Source: Stropharia rugosoannulata (lineage: Eukaryota > Basidiomycota > Agaricomycetes > Agaricales > Strophariaceae). From it: 64,000 bases of DNA. The notes beneath the pieces were generated by a model. It was not told the DNA's origin and searched no databases. It was given only the letters and a program-made list of their open reading frames with translations. Location: positions 2,356,001 through 2,420,000 of the forward strand of contig JANCIK010000011.1 of assembly GCA_028532985.1 (NCBI GenBank), given 5' to 3'. The translations under genes were made by a program, and so were the position numbers. This document shows, piece after piece, positions 58,748 through 64,000 of this stretch (its first letter is position 1; each line of letters starts with the position of its first letter).

Positions 58748-61383
58748 CTACATATCGCCACGCATAACAGCCCAAATCGCTGTCCCAACTCTACCTAGAC
58801 CATCATCCTTCACTCCGCGTCCATGTTTACCATATTCCTCCACTGTATGCGCGTCCATCGCGCCCGACGCACCGCGAGCTTCAACAACCGCGGCTACAAG
58901 TTGCTCTGAGAACTCTGGGTGACCCTGGACTGCCAGAACCTGAACTGGTGGAAGCGGGCCAGCAGGATCAAATTGCGGTTCAGCGGAGGCGAAGCGCACC
59001 ATGGCATGTACGGGGGAGACGGTGTTTGCACCAAGGAGGTGGAACCTGGGCGGGAGCGCTGGCACATGATCACGGTGCATTTGCTGAAGGACCTGCAATG
59101 GAAGAATCAGCATCAAGTTTGCAACGCCTTTACATCAAAAGTCCGGTTGCGTATTTCTGAAAAGGTAGACAGTGGGGAAAAAATAAGATACAACTAAGAA
59201 GTGAATGGCGGAGATAAAGTCCGCGCCAAGGCGTACCACACCAGAGTAAGGGGGTGTGCATATCGTCGATACGGCGTTCAACCGTGCACAGATAGATACC
59301 TTGCGCCTCCCCCCGGCCCACTGCGCGACTGTGTCAACCCGGACGGATATGGGAGCAACCCCGGCCAACTCAGCCTGAATAGGCTTAGCCGGGGCGGGCA
59401 CGCCTTCTCACAGCTCCCGGCGTCCGGGAGGGTGCGCTGATACATCATGCCAATCAGCAGCTAGACTTCGCACCGTAAGCAGTCACGACGCAGGGGACCC
59501 AGCGAGGAGTTCAAAGGTCAGGACTCTTTGGTGGAGAGAACTGCTCCTTCTGCATGTGGTAAACAGATCGGTGGATGCATACGCCGAAATTAAGAGGATG
59601 CAGCGTATGACATCTTGTCGTGTGCAATAATTATGGCAGTGGTACGCACGGGAGACCGTCTGATGCATGCATAATTAATTTCGGCCCAGCCCCAAAAGGC
59701 ATAGTCAAAGGAATGCCCTGCAGGGTCCAGGGACCTTCTCGAAAGGCACACGCAGGGTGTAGAACAAGAATAGCAAGGTGCTAAAATAGCACCAACAAAA
59801 ATAGAATGAACAAGAATAAAATAGCGTTGTGATAAAAATAGAATTATTAAGGTAAAGGCTTGTAAAAGGCCATACGAATCACTGCGCCATTTCCTGGAGC
59901 ATTAGCTACAGTATGCTCAGAGCAGATTCCGCACAGTTTGACGCGCAGTTTCATATGGCGCGACCCGCGGGAGGACGCTCGAAAACCCTGCTGAGTTAGT
60001 CACAGCGGGGACAGGGCGGAGAAATGAGAGAAGAGAGCAGAAATAGTGTCTCGCCTCAGTAAAGAGGCAGTGATAATGCGACGCCTATTCATGGGAAAGA
60101 GCATATAACAAAAAACAACAGAGAAACGGCCTTGTGGCGAAATTGTGGGTTATGAGTAACAGGGACGAAGAAAGAGTACTGCAGAGATGAATAGAAAAAT
60201 GACCAGGCGTGCAAAAGTAGTCGGAAAAAACTCTGCACCGAGTAATGAGATGAGGCCCACATGGTATACATACTGCGCAATTTCCAGCTGGTACGCATGG
60301 CGCATGGAGTAAAGAAGCAAAAGCAGCGGTGTTAAACAAAATCGTGCGCTTTTCGCGTACTTGATGAGTCATGAAGCTTCTGGAGCGAATCCTTCAAGAC
60401 TGCGACGAAAAGAAAGGATGGAAGAAGAACTTCGGAGTAATGAGAAGGTGCGAAACAGGAGAACCATGAGCGTTGCCAGATCCAAACAAGTAGAAGATTA
60501 TAGTACAAAGAAAGCCAGAAGAGCACATTATAATAGTCCAAAAGACTAATTAACGCGCATATTTAGGATCTTTCTCCATGAAATTTCCCAATTAAAGCAG
60601 ACTGCAGAAAGCCAGAATAGATGAACTAAAGTAACATGCAGACTCACAATTTCACTATCTTCCGTTGCTTTCTGTGCCTCAGGCTCAGCACTTCCCGCGC
60701 TCCCAAATACACGTACGCCGAGATCGGTCAGGCGCACGCGTGCAGGGCCAATCTCCCACTGGTTGTTTGCTACGCAGCTCCCGCCCAGCGCGCATGCGAG
60801 AATTTGGTGCCCAAAGCATATACCTATACGCAGATGTCATGTTAACTCACCCGGAGAAGATGTATGCGCGACGCACCGATTATCTTAAGCCTAGGAGCAG
60901 TTTCTGCTACAAGTGTGATATACGCGATGAGGGAGGTTATCCAAGGGAGCGGTTCGTATGCAGATGCAGCTGGAACAGAATTATGAGCAACGTGGGTAAA
61001 AGATGAACATGGAGAATTATATTTCTGAGAGCGCTTTGAGCGGAGCCGTCCCGGGACGACGTAGATCTGAGCCGATGGAAAAATCTGGGGTTTTATGTAT
61101 GCCACAAAACGCATGCGGCAGGTCTATCGGAGTCAACAGACAACAGCTCCAACTCACCAGAGCCTGTAAGCACCAGCGCATCATATTTGTCCGGATCGGG
61201 ATATTCCTGCTTCTCAAAAACAACATACGAGTCAAGGGTGAATGGCGGCTCATCGTCGGTGTCGGCGTGCGGTGCGGTAGCCTCGAAGAAGCGCGTATAG
61301 ACCTTGAGGTAGTCGCCGTTCTCCTCTAACGCCTTCCCTGTAAGCGCGCCGCAGATAAGGAGCGCGATGCGCGTCGGTGCCAT
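58748..61383 (-). CDS. Class I glutamine amidotransferase-like protein, frameshifted as sequenced
   Basis: A GATase1 family protein of the small stand-alone type, which hydrolyses glutamine or gamma-glutamyl compounds. Exons are complement(61158..61383), (60877..60969), (60648..60824) and (58748..59092). The triad residues are visible: the nucleophile Cys in GICFGHQI, and His and Glu in 'QGHPEF'. However, coding length is 841, one base too many. The reading frame breaks after 'ALGGE' because of an extra base near 60777; removing it gives the family stretch 'CVANNQWEIGPARVRLTDLG' and a 279-residue protein. The third intron is 1555 bp and the first 188 bp, against about 55 elsewhere. Either a sequence error or a decaying gene would explain this. 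3' exon features ('QQMHRDHVPALP', 'VSPVHAMVRF') are intact. Confidence 0.7.
59093..60647. other. Oversized intron, probable insertion
   Basis: A 1.55-kb interruption with GT-AG ends inside the amidotransferase gene, when the other introns in this window are mostly 45-65 bp. It contains a GC-rich block (59200-59460), an A-rich block with repeated 'AAAATAGAA' (59780-59850) and minus-strand frames under 100 codons. I recognise no transposase and found no terminal repeat, so its origin is open. Confidence 0.4.
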
Positions 61384-63195
61384 GATATCGAATGAGGAGC
61401 CTGATATGCTGTCTGCAGCCTAGCTATGGGTGATGATGTGTCCTCAGTGGACGTAAGTGAGTCACCGTGACTTGCATGACGGGCTTTCAACGCCATGCGT
61501 GGGATGAACGGCACTTGAGGGCCGGATTGGTGGTCGCCGGAATGCTCATAACCTTTGAGGAGAACGTTAATTACAATTTGGTAAATATCATACTTTCAAG
61601 GTGGTCCATGAATTATCGTATTAAAATTTATGCCTAACCAACCGAGTCTTTGGAGCGGTGTTAAGTATAGATGGGGTGCCAGTCGAGTGGAACTTGATAG
61701 CATCCGTGCTTGCTTATGTCCCACCTTCCCGAGCCCAAAAGACTATATGCAGTAAATTGCATATGCATATATGCATTCTATTTCAGTTGTACAGCAAGCT
61801 AGCTGAGTATGTCCTTATTGACGTGGATTCATGACTTGCCTTTGAGGGGAGTAACTCTATGTGCCACTATCCTGATATAGTACGCTCTCGCAGGGCAATG
61901 TTCCCTTTTGAGCTGCTATGTTACGACGGCCTAATATTTCTATGTAAGTAAATATCTCTCAGGTATTGAGGAGGAGGAGGAGAACACTACATACCTTTCT
62001 CTGGAGTCAGGACCGGTGGGTTCTTAAGCTATGGATACAAGAAATTCCTGAAAAAAATCCTTTGCTCTCTATCGCAGAGTGTGGTTATAATAATCGTAGG
62101 TGACTATATGCCTGCACTCAGTTGAGCTGCGGGAGATGGTAAAGGCTGCTCAAAAAGTTGTTTGAGTGACTATATGCGCTGTCCTTCCGTCTTTTAGGCC
62201 TGATATCATACGGAGTATGCCGCAACGCTTCATTCATTCCAAGCGCATGTGAAGCCTCTGATTCCAGGAAAGAAAAGTGTGTGCGAGGGACTTTACAGAC
62301 AGGCAGATTGACTTTTCCTGTCCTTGCGTAGTTGTTCGAGGAAAGGTGCATATATGCGGCGGACGATGTCAATGGGTGACTATATGCGCAGTCCTGGCTT
62401 TCGCCGTAGTTGATTCCAACGAAGATAAAGCGCGTGCGAAGGATGTCTCTAAAGTTAACGGGCTGCGCATTGTTTGGGATGCTGCCTACGGCGTATCACA
62501 TGAACTCGGTGAGACTTGAGCGCGCCTTAGCATTGAATGAGCGTCTATCAGTACAACGACAAACCTTTAAGAGTTTACGTGCGCACGCGCACCCGGATCC
62601 GCTGACGAGCGGCACATGGCCTGCGCACGCCGCGAGCACATGTGCTTCTCCAGACGATGTATCCTGCCACGTAGGGCGGCTTCATATGGGGAACCAGGCC
62701 TCCTTTGTTCTTGTGCGGGCAGCTGGCTGAACGTGTGGAGCACAGCGGGCATGTATGTATGCAGAGCGTCTGGGCATTTTGAGACGGGACGACGGCGAGC
62801 AGGGCGACGGCGACGACGGCAGCGGGCAGACAGCTGGAGACGGCGGTCCACGGTCGTCGCCGCATAAAAATAAGTAAGAGCAGGCCGTCCGGTGGCCCGG
62901 ACAGCAGAATTGAGTGTGGGACAGACGCCAGGCACGGATGGGAGCCGACCCGCTCAGCGGAGATCGAATCAGTTGTTTCTCCTCTTCCCATCCTTCATCA
63001 CTCCCCCTCACCATCCTGCCCGTAGCCTCCCCCGACCTCCCCCGACGTTCGTCGCTGTTCTTCGCGACCCGCGGGGCTCCGAGGCACCACCTACAGTCAT
63101 CCCTGCCCCTCCCGCACGCTGCCCCGGCCGACAGCCTGCTCTCACCCGCTCTCCCTTTCCGCTGTACGTTGCAGCATACACCTTGACCGACCCAG
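61384..63195. other. Intergenic with a dispersed 10-bp repeat
   Basis: GACTATATGC occurs four times (61741, 62102, 62168, 62378), three of them within GTGACTATATGC. From about 62580 the sequence turns GC-rich with open frames on both strands, which I take for the promoter of the next gene. No coding signal. Confidence 0.35.
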
Positions 63196-64000
63196 ATGCA
63201 GGACGGACACGGCCACGCATCCCCGCCCTTCGACCATGCCCAGCCATATTCCCCCTCACAGCCCCCTCTCGCCGACCCCCGTCTGCTCATCGCCGCCACC
63301 CTTGCTGCGCTCCTTTTCGCCGGCTCCGCGGCGGTTCTGCGTGGCCGCGCGTATGCTCTCCCGATACCGCGCGTTGCATTGCTGAGAAAGGCGCGCGAAA
63401 CGCCTAACGAGCTCGAGTCCGAGTCATCCAAGGCGAAGGCGAAAAGTCCGAACGCGCAAGCAGGCCCGTCCAACTATCGCGACGACGACGATGCTACACA
63501 CGTGCGTGTTCACACAGACTCGGCGGACAGCAAGGCCGCTGCACGTTCGAAAGACCGAAGAAAGAGGGGGAAAGATGTGACAAAGGGGAAGAAGGGACGC
63601 GCGCTCCTCGAAAGCGTCGGTGGGACGATTAGCCACTCACGCACACCATCCACCGCCATACCCACATCTCCGACAAGGGCAGAGTCCAAAACGCCCAATG
63701 CCACATCGTCCTCGCGCTCTGCAACTCCACCTCTGCGTGCGCCTACCCCAGGACCGACCCCGAGCGAGAATTCCGCTGTCAGCGTCATCAACACCAGAGG
63801 AAGGAGCGGCAGTCCAGACCCAAGCAGCCCAAGTATAAGTGCACGCATGGCCCCTCGCGGCCCAAGCCCACGCCCAGCTCCCGCCCAGGCACGCACGGAA
63901 GGGTCCGCAGTAGTCGCTGGGGACGCGCGCGCTTCGGGGGGACCCTCCGAAGGCGGGATATCTATGCAAGACTGTATTGACGGGGATAGAGACGGTGGTA
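63196..64000 (+). CDS. Membrane-anchored low-complexity protein, N-terminal part
   Basis: An uninterrupted frame from an ATG at 63196 (MQDGHGHASPPF) to the right edge, 268 codons with no stop or intron. Residues about 32-51 are hydrophobic ('LLIAATLAALLFAGSAAVL'), probably an N-terminal anchor. The rest is Ser/Pro/Ala/Lys-rich with a basic run (RSKDRRKRGKDVTKGKKGR) and is likely disordered. Codon use is strongly GC-ending, unlike the opposite frames, which supports this strand. Only the first part is visible; a folded domain may follow beyond the window. I do not recognise it. The long minus-strand frame at 62682-63473 is its shadow. Confidence 0.6.
   Translation, partial: MQDGHGHASPPFDHAQPYSPSQPPLADPRLLIAATLAALLFAGSAAVLRGRAYALPIPRVALLRKARETPNELESESSKAKAKSPNAQAGPSNYRDDDDATHVRVHTDSADSKAAARSKDRRKRGKDVTKGKKGRALLESVGGTISHSRTPSTAIPTSPTRAESKTPNATSSSRSATPPLRAPTPGPTPSENSAVSVINTRGRSGSPDPSSPSISARMAPRGPSPRPAPAQARTEGSAVVAGDARASGGPSEGGISMQDCIDGDRDGG

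Noticed and set aside
62682..63473. Long minus-strand open frame of 263 codons
   Set aside because: It lies opposite GC-rich promoter DNA and the plus-strand frame at 63196, has no motif, and its composition (Arg/Gly/Ala/Ser) is what an antisense GC-rich frame gives.
1..64000. CRISPR array, bacterial operon, phage or biosynthetic cluster
   Set aside because: No regularly spaced repeats and no core PKS, NRPS or terpene synthase genes; gene structure is eukaryotic throughout.

Overview
The window is nuclear DNA of a filamentous basidiomycete (Agaricomycetes; a wood or litter decayer would fit). The evidence is short GT-AG introns of about 45-65 bp in nearly every gene, families typical of that class (DUF6533/DUF6534 membrane proteins, F-box proteins of the 'LPPEIW' type, a HET-domain protein, Zn2Cys6 regulators, an AA8 cytochrome), and no bacterial operon structure. 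All splice models below come from joining reading frames at GT/GC-AG borders so that phase and family motifs agree; none has transcript support.

Layout. 1-5.1 kb: 5' end of an S9 peptidase (minus), a short-chain dehydrogenase (plus), and a secreted AA8/CDH-type cytochrome domain protein (plus). 5.65-13.9 kb: a large inverted duplication. Each arm carries a DUF3445/HODM-alpha-like gene and an F-box gene. The left F-box copy is a pseudogene with a 532-bp deletion. The 2.6-kb unique spacer holds a complete CtIP/Sae2/Ctp1 homologue, the factor that opens DNA hairpins formed by inverted repeats. 15-16.9 kb: an FHA-RING ubiquitin ligase of the Dma/CHFR class. 17.9-18.4 kb: a decayed, unrecognised coding region. 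19.3-25.6 kb: SDHB (mitochondrial complex II iron-sulphur subunit), a trans-aconitate-methyltransferase-like enzyme, a DUF6533-type membrane protein and a mitochondrial HHE (hemerythrin-like) protein. 27.3-30.4 kb: a Zn2Cys6/fungal_trans regulator (minus). 31.4-37.2 kb: a Dnf-type P4-ATPase lipid flippase (minus). 39.1-40.9 kb: a 17-exon DUF6534 protein with several micro-exons (minus). 42.4-43.4 kb: a syntaxin-8-like Qc-SNARE.

45.1-55.3 kb: two tandem, collinear 21-exon genes for type IIC (Na+,K+-ATPase alpha-like) P-type ATPases. They share upstream motifs and a conserved upstream peptide. The second copy has Asp in place of the TM4 PEGLP glutamate. 56.2-58.6 kb: a HET-domain protein. 58.7-61.4 kb: a class I glutamine amidotransferase with a 1.55-kb intron and a one-base frameshift. 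63.2 kb to the edge: the start of an N-terminally anchored low-complexity protein.

The genes do not form a pathway or an obvious biosynthetic cluster. Ion and lipid transport (three P-type ATPases), membrane trafficking (SNARE) and mitochondrial metabolism (SDHB, HHE) occur side by side as ordinary housekeeping or accessory genes. The accessory character lies in the inverted duplication, the tandem ATPases, the HET gene and the decayed genes.
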